Assembly (NCBI GenBank): GCA_012960755.1
Contig: DUAT01000007.1
Location: 1 to 46,783 of the forward strand
DNA from: Gammaproteobacteria bacterium
Lineage (GTDB): Bacteria > Pseudomonadota > Gammaproteobacteria > Pseudomonadales > Azotimanducaceae_A
Direction of reading: 5' to 3'
DNA length: 46,783 bases
Part shown: in pieces, positions 17,499 to 25,518 of the stretch
How positions within the stretch are numbered: position 1 is the first letter of the stretch
How the letters are laid out: each line of letters begins with the position of its first letter
The notes under the pieces: generated by a model
What the model saw: the letters and a program-made list of their open reading frames with translations, nothing else
Told to the model about the DNA's origin: nothing
Database searches by the model: none
Program-made: the position numbers and the translations under genes

Positions 17499-18245
17499 CT
17501 AGGCCGTGCTGCTGCCGCCATTAAGGGGTATGGTCTGGCCGGTCATCCAGCTGGCTTCATCGGATACCAGATAAAGGCTGGCGGCGCCGACATCCAGGGC
17601 CGAGCCAGCCCGACCGACCGCCGTCGCTTTGGCAGCGATGTTGGTAAAATCATCAAAATTATCCATAGCCCCGAGTGACAAGGCATTGATGGTCACGCCA
17701 TCACGGCCAATTTCGCGCGACAGATTGCGCATCAGGCCAACAGCAGCCGATTTGGCGGCCGCATAGTGGGTCAACCCATATATCTGTCCCAGTCGATGAG
17801 ATTCAGAAGTAATGATCAGAATTCGGCCATGGTTTTGTGTTCGCATGGCGGGTACAAAGCGTTGGCAAAAATCCTGAATAGCATAAAAATTGAGCTCGAA
17901 CTGGCGGGCATAATCTTCTCTCTGCAGCGCATCATATTGGCGCAGACTCTCTGGCATACCAATTGGCACGCCGGCATTATTCACTAGAATATCCAGCGTC
18001 TCACCCGCCGCCATAATTTCCGCCTGCATGGCAGCGCGCACTTCGCTATCAGTAATATCGCCAGCCAGCACCACAGCCTTACCGCCTGCGGCCTTGATGT
18101 TTTCGACCGTGGTAGCAGCCCGCTCGGTAAACAGATCATTGACAAATATATGTGCTCCATGATCGGCCAGTGCGGTTGCAATACCCGCGCCCATACCCTG
18201 TCCTGCGCCAGTGACCAAAGCACAGCGATGCGATAGATTAAACAC
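17499..18245 (-). CDS. Classical short-chain dehydrogenase/reductase (SDR)
   Basis: A 248-residue SDR from a GTG at 18245, preceded by GGGAG at a good distance. The ATG at 18305 would add 20 residues ahead of the first beta strand. It has TGAGQGMGAGIA (12-23), D37 (FVND) for NAD, NNAG at 89-92, Ser147 and Y161-x-x-x-K165. The C-terminal IPLNGGSSTA is typical. It shows no close repeat of the two other classical SDRs in the window, so it is an independent paralogue. The substrate is unknown. Upstream is a long repeat-bearing gap, so it is monocistronic. Confidence 0.9.
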   Translation of the reverse strand: MFNLSHRCALVTGAGQGMGAGIATALADHGAHIFVNDLFTERAATTVENIKAAGGKAVVLAGDITDSEVRAAMQAEIMAAGETLDILVNNAGVPIGMPESLRQYDALQREDYARQFELNFYAIQDFCQRFVPAMRTQNHGRILIITSESHRLGQIYGLTHYAAAKSAAVGLMRNLSREIGRDGVTINALSLGAMDNFDDFTNIAAKATAVGRAGSALDVGAASLYLVSDEASWMTGQTIPLNGGSSTA

Positions 18246-18719
18246 GATGGTTCTCCCTTTCTGTAAAATCTGTTCTTCAAAATGAAGTTCTTTGCCTGCA
18301 TTCATAGCATATTAAATGCTAAGAGCCGAAACAAAGCATCATTAACCGGTGTGTGACGCAGCCCTTATGGCACCACCTAACCCTGTTTGCTAAGAGACAC
18401 TCTGCTCATTTAAACCGAAGCAGTGGCGTTTCAAGATGTCCCTGTCAAACACAGGAAAACAAGTTAGGAAACTGAGGCGTAAAGCAAGATCGAACGTTAT
18501 CATCGTTCCATGAAGGATGTAGTTAAGTTAGCAATTTAGTATTACCCCGGGGGGTTGGAACAAGCAATTGCTAAGTGAGGCAGCATTCCAACCATAAGCG
18601 TTACCACGAGTCATCAGATAACGTGACACCAGCTGATGTATATCATGGCCGCCGAGAGGAGGTCCTGGATAACCGGGCGATCATAATAAAAGCACAATGA
18701 ACCAGGGGAAAGATCAAAA

Positions 18720-18815
18720 CCTGCCATTAGCAGGATTGGCCGAAGCAACCCTACGCAGAAGGTGCCTCTTAGGATTGAATGTCAGTGGTCCCAAATTGGT
18801 TGACCAGGTATACTT
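18720..18815 (+). repeat. Repeat family C, copy 1
   Basis: CCTGCCATTAGCAGGATTGG at the start and GTGCCTCTTAGGATTGAATG followed by AGTGGTCCCAAATTGG match the copy at 36102-36195 block by block. The first 15 bases form a CCTGC/GCAGG hairpin in both copies. The sequence lies in a gap with no long-lived gene. Confidence 0.65.
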
Positions 18816-18831
18816 GGATATCCAAGGAATC

Positions 18832-18972
18832 ATGGCCAAAACCCCAAACAACAATACTCGCGACAACATCAACAGCGCGATCGAAAAGATTAACTCAGAA
18901 GGTATTTCTGCTAATGCTCATGCTTCAACCTATGAAGCCGTATTCGAAAATAATCGTTACCTTCCAAAATAA
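18832..18972 (+). CDS. Possible small protein or gene remnant, 46 residues
   Basis: ATG at 18832 with AAGGA 7-8 nt upstream opens a 46-residue frame MAKTPNNNTRDNINSAIEKI, then NSEGISANAHASTYEAVF. The T-R-x-x-I-x-x-A-I-x-x-I-N-x-E-G-I pattern resembles the start of a helix-turn-helix domain (TetR- or KfrA-like), after which the frame ends. It may be a genuine small protein or the stump of a regulator. The same frame continues upstream through repeat C, but that part is repeat, not protein. Confidence 0.4.
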   Translation: MAKTPNNNTRDNINSAIEKINSEGISANAHASTYEAVFENNRYLPK

Positions 18973-19141
18973 GTCATTACAACCGCGAACTAGTTCGCAT
19001 CCGATTAAGTATTAAATAGATCTACATTTGCAGGCATTGAAGGCACTCCGGTTAAACAGGTTAGATTTAGTTAGTGATGGATTTGTAATTGGCCATAAAC
19101 TTGCAGATACTTGCAACCGAAAACAATATGGAAAGTAGCAC

Positions 19142-20455
19142 ATGAGCGAAGCCGTAAAAACACCGGAATTCACAACCCCAGAACAAGAAAGAGCAATCAA
19201 GGGGGTAGATGTAGCCGGCGCATATGACATGCCTATCGAAGAGATTAACCCTGTGAACGCACACCTGTTCGGTGAAAATCGCTGGCAGGAGGTTTTTGAA
19301 AGACTTCGTGAAGAAGATCCTGTCCATTTCAATGAAATTGAAACCGCGGGTCGCTATTGGTCGCTGACCAAGTACAAGGATATTAAAGCTGTGGATGCCG
19401 ATCACGCTCGATTCTCATCTGCGAACGGTATTACATTGGGGTTCCGCCTCGACGCTGAGATACCTCAAGGTGCATTCGTCGGTAGTAAACCGGCATTTAT
19501 CTCGCAGGACCCACCGGAACATGATAGCCAGCGAATGACGGTAACTGGTGTTGTCGCGCCGCCTAATCTGGCAAAGCTTGAGCCACTCATTCGCGAACGA
19601 ACCTGCAAGGTGCTCGATTCGCTTCCCGAAAATGAAACATTTGACTGGGTCGACACAGTCTCTATCGAACTCACGACATTGATGCTGGCCACACTGTTTG
19701 ATTTCCCGCTTGAGGATCGCCGCAAACTGACGCGCTGGTCGGATGTCGTGTTTGCGATTCCTGAGCCAGGCGGCGTCGTTGAAACGCAAGAAGAAAAACG
19801 CCAGGAATTCATAGCGTGTGTCGAATATTTTGCAAGACTGTGGGAAGAGCGGAAAGAGAATCCTGGCGACGATCTGGTTTCCATGCTGGTACATGGTGAG
19901 GCTACCCGGGATATGCATGCCGCGGAACATCTGGGGAACCTGCTGTTACTTATCGTTGGTGGCAACGACACCACTCGCAACACGATGACAGGTAGTGTCT
20001 ATGGACTAAATACGTTCCCGGAACAATACAACAAACTGATCGCCAACCCTAAGCTAATTCCGAAAATGGTCGCCGAAGTAATTCGTTGGCAAACGCCACT
20101 TTCTTATATGCGACGGACTGCCAATCAAGACTGCGAAATCAGTGGCAAGCAGATCAAGAAAGGCGACCAGATTCTGATGTGGTATGTCTCTGGAAACCGA
20201 GATGAGGATGCATTTGAGAATGCCAACGTAATAGATATCGAACGGCCGAACTCACGGCAGCACCTGGCCTTTGGCTTTGGAATTCACCGCTGTATGGGCA
20301 ATCGACTAGCTGAATTACAATTGCGTATTCTCTGGGAAGAGGTACTTAAGCGTTTCGAGAAAATTGAAATACAAGATCAGCCAAGTCGCACTTTTTCATC
20401 GTTTGTAAAAGGCTATACTCATCTGCCGGTAAAGGTGAAACGCAAGACATCATGA
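19142..20455 (+). CDS. Cytochrome P450, CYP153-like
   Basis: A 437-residue soluble bacterial P450. Visible motifs are the I-helix oxygen-activation segment GGNDTTRNTMTG, the K-helix E-x-x-R in AEVIRWQTPLSYMRRTA, and the heme loop FGFGIHRCMGNRLAE with Cys384 as thiolate ligand. The combination TTRNTMTG, WQTPL and RRTA is that of CYP153-type alkane/fatty-acid omega-hydroxylases, though a related family is possible. Activity needs a ferredoxin and reductase, which are not encoded here. The stop codon overlaps an ATG that seems to be the original start of the following MATE gene, implying an oxidise-and-export unit. The ribosome-binding site is GGAAAG upstream of 19142. Confidence 0.93.
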   Translation: MSEAVKTPEFTTPEQERAIKGVDVAGAYDMPIEEINPVNAHLFGENRWQEVFERLREEDPVHFNEIETAGRYWSLTKYKDIKAVDADHARFSSANGITLGFRLDAEIPQGAFVGSKPAFISQDPPEHDSQRMTVTGVVAPPNLAKLEPLIRERTCKVLDSLPENETFDWVDTVSIELTTLMLATLFDFPLEDRRKLTRWSDVVFAIPEPGGVVETQEEKRQEFIACVEYFARLWEERKENPGDDLVSMLVHGEATRDMHAAEHLGNLLLLIVGGNDTTRNTMTGSVYGLNTFPEQYNKLIANPKLIPKMVAEVIRWQTPLSYMRRTANQDCEISGKQIKKGDQILMWYVSGNRDEDAFENANVIDIERPNSRQHLAFGFGIHRCMGNRLAELQLRILWEEVLKRFEKIEIQDQPSRTFSSFVKGYTHLPVKVKRKTS

Positions 20456-20510
20456 TAAATTACTAGAAATTCCTATCAACTTAACAATCGAGAAAGAAAC
20501 CCTCAGTGAA

Positions 20511-21848
20511 TTGTTGACCATTGCTTACCCAATGGTGGTATCACAAGGTGCGTTTGCGGTCATGATTTTTACTGACCGCTACTTCATGTCACTCATCAGT
20601 CCAACCCACATGGCTGCGTCGTTGGGTGGCGGCGTTGCTTCGTTCTTCTGTATGTCATTGTTTATTGGCATCCTCTCCTACGCCAATGCACTAGTTGCTC
20701 AATACTATGGCAAAAAAGAACTGGAAAAGTGCACCCGGGTTGTTACCCAGGGGCTTGTGCTGTGTTTAGGTTTTGTGCCAATGCTCCTGGTGATTGGCTA
20801 CTTCGTTGGCTCGTTGTTCTCCATGATGGGCCATACGGCGGAGCTCGAAGTGCTAGAGCGAAAATACTTTTATATTCTTATCTTCGGCTCTGGGATTGGA
20901 TTAATAAAAACCTGCTTTGCTTCCTACTTCGCCGGGATTGCAAAAACCCGGGCGGTGATGATAGCCGATACACTGGGTGTCGCGATAAACATTCCGTTGA
21001 CCTACGCATTGATCTTCGGTGCTTGGCAGTTTCCTGAACTCGGCATCGAAGGCGCGGCCTATGCCACTATCATCAGCTCTACGGTTAGCCTGGGCATCTT
21101 TGTGACTTTTTATTGCCAGCGAGGCCACCGCAGCCGATACTCTGTAGACCAATCTCTGAAGTTCGACCGGGGTATTCTTAATCGATACATGAGACTGGGC
21201 GTGCCCTCTGGCATTGAAATGTTCTTAAATGTCGCCGCTTTTAACCTGTTTTTACTCATGTTCCAGTCCTACGGAGTGGTTGAAGCTGCTTCCGCAGCCA
21301 TTGTATTTAATTGGGATATTGTTTCATTCGTTCCCATGATCGGCCTCAATGTGGCGATTATCAGCATGGTTGGAAGATTTGTCGGTGAAAACAATCTGGA
21401 TAGGATGCGTGAGGTGATGCTATCCGGGTTTCTGATTGGTTTGGTTTATTCCAGTATTCTTGCGATCCTGTTTGTGCTCTTAAGGGAACCTCTGGTTGCG
21501 GTATTTTTAGTCGACAGCCCGCATTCTGAAGGTATATTGCATTTGTCTGGGTTCATGATGATAGGCCTGGCCAGCTACGTCATGGCTGATGCGATCATTT
21601 TGATTACTGGCGGTATACTAAGGGGCGCTGGTGATACGCGCTGGTTAATGTGGGTTTCGATACTATTGCATTGGTTAATGCTGGTTATTCAGTATTTCGT
21701 TATTAAAGTTCTGGACATGGGCCCTAAAACGGCATGGTTTGTATTTGTGGTGATGATCCTGGTAACCGCACTTTTTTATGTCATTCGTCTAAGAGGAGAA
21801 AAGTGGCGTACACCGGAAGCGTTGGCACGGGTGATGGCTGAGCAATAG
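20511..21848 (+). CDS. MATE family efflux transporter, start uncertain or frameshifted
   Basis: At least 445 residues with 12 hydrophobic helices and the two-fold MATE repeat. PMVVSQGAFAVMIFTDRYFM opens the first half and GVPSGIEMFLNVAAFNLFLL the second; GILRGAGDTRW is the conserved late loop. It would export a cationic or hydrophobic compound by Na+ or H+ antiport. TTG at 20511 cuts into the usual N-terminus. In-frame sequence upstream (LLEIPINLTIEKETLSELL) continues the family pattern back to about 20457. There an ATG overlapping the P450 stop (20452) lies one base out of frame. A 1-nt deletion near 20457-20460 is likely, either real or a sequencing error. Confidence 0.88.
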   Translation: MLTIAYPMVVSQGAFAVMIFTDRYFMSLISPTHMAASLGGGVASFFCMSLFIGILSYANALVAQYYGKKELEKCTRVVTQGLVLCLGFVPMLLVIGYFVGSLFSMMGHTAELEVLERKYFYILIFGSGIGLIKTCFASYFAGIAKTRAVMIADTLGVAINIPLTYALIFGAWQFPELGIEGAAYATIISSTVSLGIFVTFYCQRGHRSRYSVDQSLKFDRGILNRYMRLGVPSGIEMFLNVAAFNLFLLMFQSYGVVEAASAAIVFNWDIVSFVPMIGLNVAIISMVGRFVGENNLDRMREVMLSGFLIGLVYSSILAILFVLLREPLVAVFLVDSPHSEGILHLSGFMMIGLASYVMADAIILITGGILRGAGDTRWLMWVSILLHWLMLVIQYFVIKVLDMGPKTAWFVFVVMILVTALFYVIRLRGEKWRTPEALARVMAEQ

Positions 21849-22089
21849 TATGGGATTATAAAAAGCCCTTCAGCTGCGCTTTGTTGGCATAGAGGCTGTT
21901 GATGACTTCCATCGTTATACCCCCTTTTATCAATTCAAGGTAAACGGTGAGGACAACTCGCCCTATTCCCAGAAAATACGCGCCATTGTTTATCGGCCTT
22001 CTGGTTGTGCTCGCTGACAAGATCTATTATCTTCCGGGTTAGATTGAATTATCGTCAACGTCGAAATGCCCTACTTAGGAGAAGAATAG
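21849..22089 (-). other. Short gap with an unidentified coding-like remnant on the minus strand
   Basis: On the minus strand from about 22000 to 21858 a frame reads NNGAYFLGIGRVVLTVYLEL, then a few residues later EVINSLYANKAQLKGFL and a stop. One hydrophobic helix is visible. It could be the end of a DoxX-like membrane protein, but I cannot support a call. The + strand promoter and ribosome-binding site (TAGGAGAAG) of the SRPBCC gene are at the right end. Confidence 0.3.
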
Positions 22090-22509
22090 ATGACCATTGT
22101 GACTGTAAAAGAAACTGTTGCCGCCGATGCCGAAGCAGTCTGGAATATTCTTAGCGATTTTGGCGGGATTAAAATAGGGGGCCCGATCACGGATTTTCAT
22201 ATTGAAGGAGAAGGCGTGGGCGCCGTTCGAACTATCACCATGGGTGGTGGGAAAGTTATTGAGCGGCTCGAAACTTTCGACCCAGCTGAACTGACCTTCA
22301 GTTATGTCATAACCAACCAGGACAGCTCTTTACCAGTCACCAACTATGCGTCGATTGTGAAGATCACTTCTGAAGGTCCAGGCGCGTGCAGCGTTGATTG
22401 GACCGGTACCTTCGAGCCTCGCGGTGTGCCGGAAGCTCAAGCCCAGGCTATCGTGAACGGTATTTATACGGGCGGTATTGAGCGTGCTCGAAAGGCACTG
22501 GCTGGCTAA
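22090..22509 (+). CDS. SRPBCC (START/Bet v1-like) ligand-binding protein
   Basis: A 139-residue polyketide-cyclase/dehydrase-like protein. It begins TIVTVKETVAADAEAVWNIL followed by SDFGGI, the typical first strand and helix pair. GVGAVRTITMGGGKVIERLE forms the central hairpin, and the C-terminal amphipathic helix is near residues 113-137. Members bind hydrophobic small molecules in a helix-grip cavity; some are cyclases. TAGGAGAAG lies just before the ATG. It stands alone and its ligand is unknown. Nearby P450 and amidohydrolase genes suggest lipid or aromatic metabolism, which is inference only. Confidence 0.87.
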   Translation: MTIVTVKETVAADAEAVWNILSDFGGIKIGGPITDFHIEGEGVGAVRTITMGGGKVIERLETFDPAELTFSYVITNQDSSLPVTNYASIVKITSEGPGACSVDWTGTFEPRGVPEAQAQAIVNGIYTGGIERARKALAG

Positions 22510-22897
22510 GTTAAGCAAGAACAGTGCTTGCGACCCAGGTCGATAATGGGGTTATCGAGAGGAACCGCCAGTGAAGCGTTAGCTTCGAAAGGCAACAACC
22601 GCTATCGAGCAAAAGAATCTCATCCAGTCGTGGCCCCAGCGGGGTTAGACAGGCGCCGAGATTTCTAATATCTCAGCTTCGCCGGTCACAGCAAAGTCAG
22701 TGGCCAAGGTGTTAGACCGAAGCATAGCCCCTGGCTGTGAATTAGCCCCTATCCTAGTTAGTTAGGATTACTGAACGGATGACGTCGAACAAAAGATTCT
22801 TTCCAAAGAAGTGAGGCGTGCCAATTGAGCTGCCCAAAGTCAATTGGCGCCAATAGAGGTCTTCGACTGTGCCGCGACAAGAAGAACCGAGCCCGAA
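22510..22897. other. 388-bp gap between convergent genes, nothing recognised
   Basis: It separates the + strand SRPBCC gene from the end of the minus-strand amidohydrolase. A weak GCAAG/CTTGC hairpin occurs just after 22509. No repeat-family member, RNA or coding frame is evident. Confidence 0.3.
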
Positions 22898-24064
22898 CTA
22901 AAGACCCAGATAATCCTCATAATTCTTCGTATAGAAGTGGTCGAGTTCCTCTTCTGTAGCACCTACTGCATCGAGGCTGCGCTCGAAGTATCCATAGGGA
23001 TCACTGCCGCCTTCGGGATGCGGGTAATCGGTGTTGAACATAAGAATTTCTTTGGGAACATTCCTGAGAACCCATCCAGTGTTCTCAGTGTGCAATGGCG
23101 TCACACGAACCTGGCGCTGGACATATTCCGATGGTTTGAGCGTGAGTTTCTTGAGACCCGTGTCGAACTTTCCAAGTAGCGTCACGCCCATGTCGAGATT
23201 CATCAATGATGCTGGTAGCCAGTTGGCACCGAGCTCGACGATGCCGACCCTGAGATCAGGAAAACGCTCCAATACTCCGTCATAGATCATGCAGGTAAGC
23301 CAGCGCTCAATGGAGTGATGAACAACCGGCATATCCTTCGGCTTGGTCGTTTCGATATTGCCGATATTGCCTTCAAGAATGCGTTCAACCCCTGTGTTCA
23401 TATAAACTGACGGCATGTTCTGGCCACTGCCAATATGCAGGGTCACCGGCACACCGGCTTCTTCCATCATTGCCCACAGTGGATCGTAGGCGATATGAGA
23501 TGGAGCGCGTCCTGCCATGGCGTCAGAACCGATCCAGATTGAATTGATGCCTATTTCCAACGCCAGCTTCAGGGATGTCTGGGCGCGGTCCGGATCGCGA
23601 AGTGACAGATAGCCGACTGACAGCAAGCGATCATCATCAGCGCAAAAATCGGCCATGCCGCGATTGAGCGCATCGCATCCTCCGTAGACGACTTCCATAT
23701 CCTTCGACCTGGCGAACCGTCCGGCTCCAACAGAGGGGAAAACCAGTTGGGAAGTGACGCCCATCAGTTCAAGTGCTTGACTACGTTCTTTCTTTTCGAC
23801 CGCGCCATAGGCGCTCCACATATTACGCTTGCCCTTGTGTGCGAAGATGTCAGACTTTAAAGCTTCTGTTAAATCGGGGATTTCTCCGGCGAGACGCTTG
23901 TCGGCGGCGTGAATAAACGGATCAAGTGCTGGCATATCGAGATCGAATACACCTTGATCCAGGTTTTCGCGTACGTAGTCACTGGCATAGCCTTCCAACC
24001 AACCGCGGCTTTCGATGATGTGGCTGTCGGCATCATGGACTACTCTGTTTTCTCTGTGAGACAT
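22898..24064 (-). CDS. Amidohydrolase-2 family metal-dependent hydrolase (ACMSD-like)
   Basis: A 388-residue TIM-barrel hydrolase or decarboxylase. Metal-ligand candidates are D12/H15 in VHDADSHIIE (a D-x-x-H variant of the usual H-x-H), the His in PVTLHIGSG, the His pair in VVHHSIERW, and the Asp in FNTDYPHPEGGSDPY. This is the pattern of amidohydrolase-2 proteins common in steroid- and aromatic-degrading bacteria; decarboxylation or hydrolysis of a ring-derived acid is plausible. GAGGAG lies 6 nt before the ATG. A 29-bp perfect palindrome lies 23 bp upstream and the TetR gene lies directly upstream on the same strand, suggesting control by that regulator. Confidence 0.88.
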   Translation of the reverse strand: MSHRENRVVHDADSHIIESRGWLEGYASDYVRENLDQGVFDLDMPALDPFIHAADKRLAGEIPDLTEALKSDIFAHKGKRNMWSAYGAVEKKERSQALELMGVTSQLVFPSVGAGRFARSKDMEVVYGGCDALNRGMADFCADDDRLLSVGYLSLRDPDRAQTSLKLALEIGINSIWIGSDAMAGRAPSHIAYDPLWAMMEEAGVPVTLHIGSGQNMPSVYMNTGVERILEGNIGNIETTKPKDMPVVHHSIERWLTCMIYDGVLERFPDLRVGIVELGANWLPASLMNLDMGVTLLGKFDTGLKKLTLKPSEYVQRQVRVTPLHTENTGWVLRNVPKEILMFNTDYPHPEGGSDPYGYFERSLDAVGATEEELDHFYTKNYEDYLGL

Positions 24065-24086
24065 CTGGGCTCCTCAATTGCTGTCG

Positions 24087-24115
24087 ATCTTATTATATAA
24101 ATTATATAATAAGAT
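24087..24115. promoter_or_regulatory. 29-bp perfect palindrome, probable TetR operator
   Basis: Two 14-bp arms, ATCTTATTATATAA (24087-24100) and TTATATAATAAGAT (24102-24115), flank a single A at 24101. It lies between the TetR stop and the amidohydrolase start, overlapping TATA-rich sequence that could be the -10 of the amidohydrolase promoter. A TetR dimer pair would fit this length. Confidence 0.75.
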
Positions 24116-24136
24116 AATAGCCTGGCTTCATGCAAG

Positions 24137-24724
24137 TCAAGACGTAAGAGTCTCGAACCCAGCGAAGATGAATTGGACGGCATTGGCGATGAGAACATCT
24201 CTGTCACCGCCAAACTGGCTGTACTGGCGCGCTGCCGCCTGTGAGGCCCCGGACGCCAGGACGATCATTTCCTCAGCCTGAGCCTTCGTTACACCGTAGT
24301 GATGGGACAGTTCCCTGACCAGAAAACGCCCATATTTCCGCGATCCCTTTGTCTGAACCTCCCCGAGCGTTTCGGCAACATCCGGCTGATCGGTGAGGGT
24401 GGTCAAAATGTTGCCTTTGGCAAACTGTTCAAAGTTGACTGACACAGCGATCATCACTACCTCTTGAAAAGAGTTGGCTTTGTCTATCCGCTCCTGCATT
24501 TCGCCATAGAACCTATTGTACTCCCGGGACAGCAGCTCCTGGAGTAACCCAAGGCGGGTATCAAAGTACTTGTAGATCAAAGGATTACTGACCGCGGCCT
24601 CGCGCGCCAAGGCATCCATCGTGAAGCTGGAGAGTCCCTTATCCTGAATCAACGTTTGTGCACTGTCGAGCAACTGCATACGTCGGTCATGGGCTGAAAG
24701 GCGGGTTCGTTTTGTTGCTGTCAT
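24137..24724 (-). CDS. TetR family transcriptional regulator
   Basis: A 195-residue TetR-type repressor. The N-terminal DNA-binding domain reads RRMQLLDSAQTLIQDKGLSS, then the helix-turn-helix MDALAREAAVSNPLIYKYFD (about residues 36-55), typical in length and spacing. The C-terminal two thirds form the helical ligand-binding and dimer domain. It is probably the regulator of the amidohydrolase downstream, acting at the palindrome between them; autoregulation would need a site at its own promoter, which I did not see. The inducer is unknown. Confidence 0.92.
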   Translation of the reverse strand: MTATKRTRLSAHDRRMQLLDSAQTLIQDKGLSSFTMDALAREAAVSNPLIYKYFDTRLGLLQELLSREYNRFYGEMQERIDKANSFQEVVMIAVSVNFEQFAKGNILTTLTDQPDVAETLGEVQTKGSRKYGRFLVRELSHHYGVTKAQAEEMIVLASGASQAAARQYSQFGGDRDVLIANAVQFIFAGFETLTS

Positions 24725-25152
24725 GGACAGACATTAACGAAGATAGGTCCACAGGGGAAGGCCATAGGATTTATTGCGGTACAGCTAAATAAACTGCCAT
24801 TCAGCGATAATTACTTGATGACAAAATCAAATATGTACAACCGATACCGATTCCGGCTAGCCATCATTCAATAGGCGACATGGCTCTATTTTCGATTCAA
24901 TCTAAGCCATCGAAAGATTGGGTGCAATTAATTTGGATCGAGATTATCGAAGTTATATGGGTTGCATCAATGCGATCAATGAATTCAACGCGGCCTTACG
25001 CTCAAGAGCTTCTAAAAAGCTTCTTTGGCTATTCGCGAAACGAGTAGCCTTTAGTCAGTTTAGGATCGAATCGCAGCCAGCTTGCCTCACTGGTCTAATT
25101 CAATAAGAATGCATTCTACTGCATTGGAACCCATCAAACTCAGACAAGTAAT

Positions 25153-25272
25153 ATGTCATCATATCCAACGTTAAGGGCCGATCATGTTGGCAGCTTACTT
25201 AGACCGGAATCTGTCAAGCTAGCCCGCCTGGCGCACTTTGAAAATCAGACCCTGAGTATAGAAACGCTGTAG
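25153..25272 (+). pseudogene. N-terminal stub of a MetE/UROD-like methyltransferase
   Basis: A 39-residue frame MSSYPTLRADHVGSLLRPES ends at a TAG. The R-A-D-H-V-G-S-L-L-R-P motif is the characteristic start of the cobalamin-independent methionine synthase C-terminal-like family (also epoxyalkane:CoM transferase-type proteins, normally 340-400 residues). The rest is absent and the next bases belong to a different decayed gene on the other strand. Confidence 0.6.
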
Positions 25273-25460
25273 GCACATTTATTGTTCTATTGACTTCCAA
25301 ATAGCCATCGCTACCGCCTGAAGGCTTAAGGGATCCTTCTAATTCATCCTCTGGCTTCACGGAGATAATGTTGACTGCGCCACCGATAGTATTGCGACCG
25401 AACAGGGTACCTTGGGGACCGCGTACAAACGATGAGTCTAGTAGCAGTGTCTTTCTATAA
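25272..25460 (-). pseudogene. Internal fragment of a TonB-dependent receptor (plug domain)
   Basis: The minus strand reads FVRGPQGTLFGRNTIGGAVN, then IISVKPEDELEGSLKPSGGS. RGPQGTLFGRN-x-x-GGA-x-N is the diagnostic plug-domain box of TonB-dependent outer-membrane receptors (700-900 residues when intact). Fewer than 65 residues remain, and no start, TonB box or barrel is present. It abuts the MetE-like stub end to end, marking a deletion or recombination joint near 25272. Confidence 0.7.
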
Positions 25461-25518
25461 ACCCCTCAAAATTCACGGACAGATAGATAAATGAATCCGT
25501 TGCAAAAGCGGGACCAGC

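Noticed and set aside
18697..18831. Longer N-terminus for the small protein at 18832
   Set aside because: The upstream part of this frame is repeat C, which is also present at 36102 in a non-genic setting.
24918..25106. 62-codon plus-strand gene upstream of the MetE-like stub
   Set aside because: No ribosome-binding site, no family resemblance and atypical composition; not supported.
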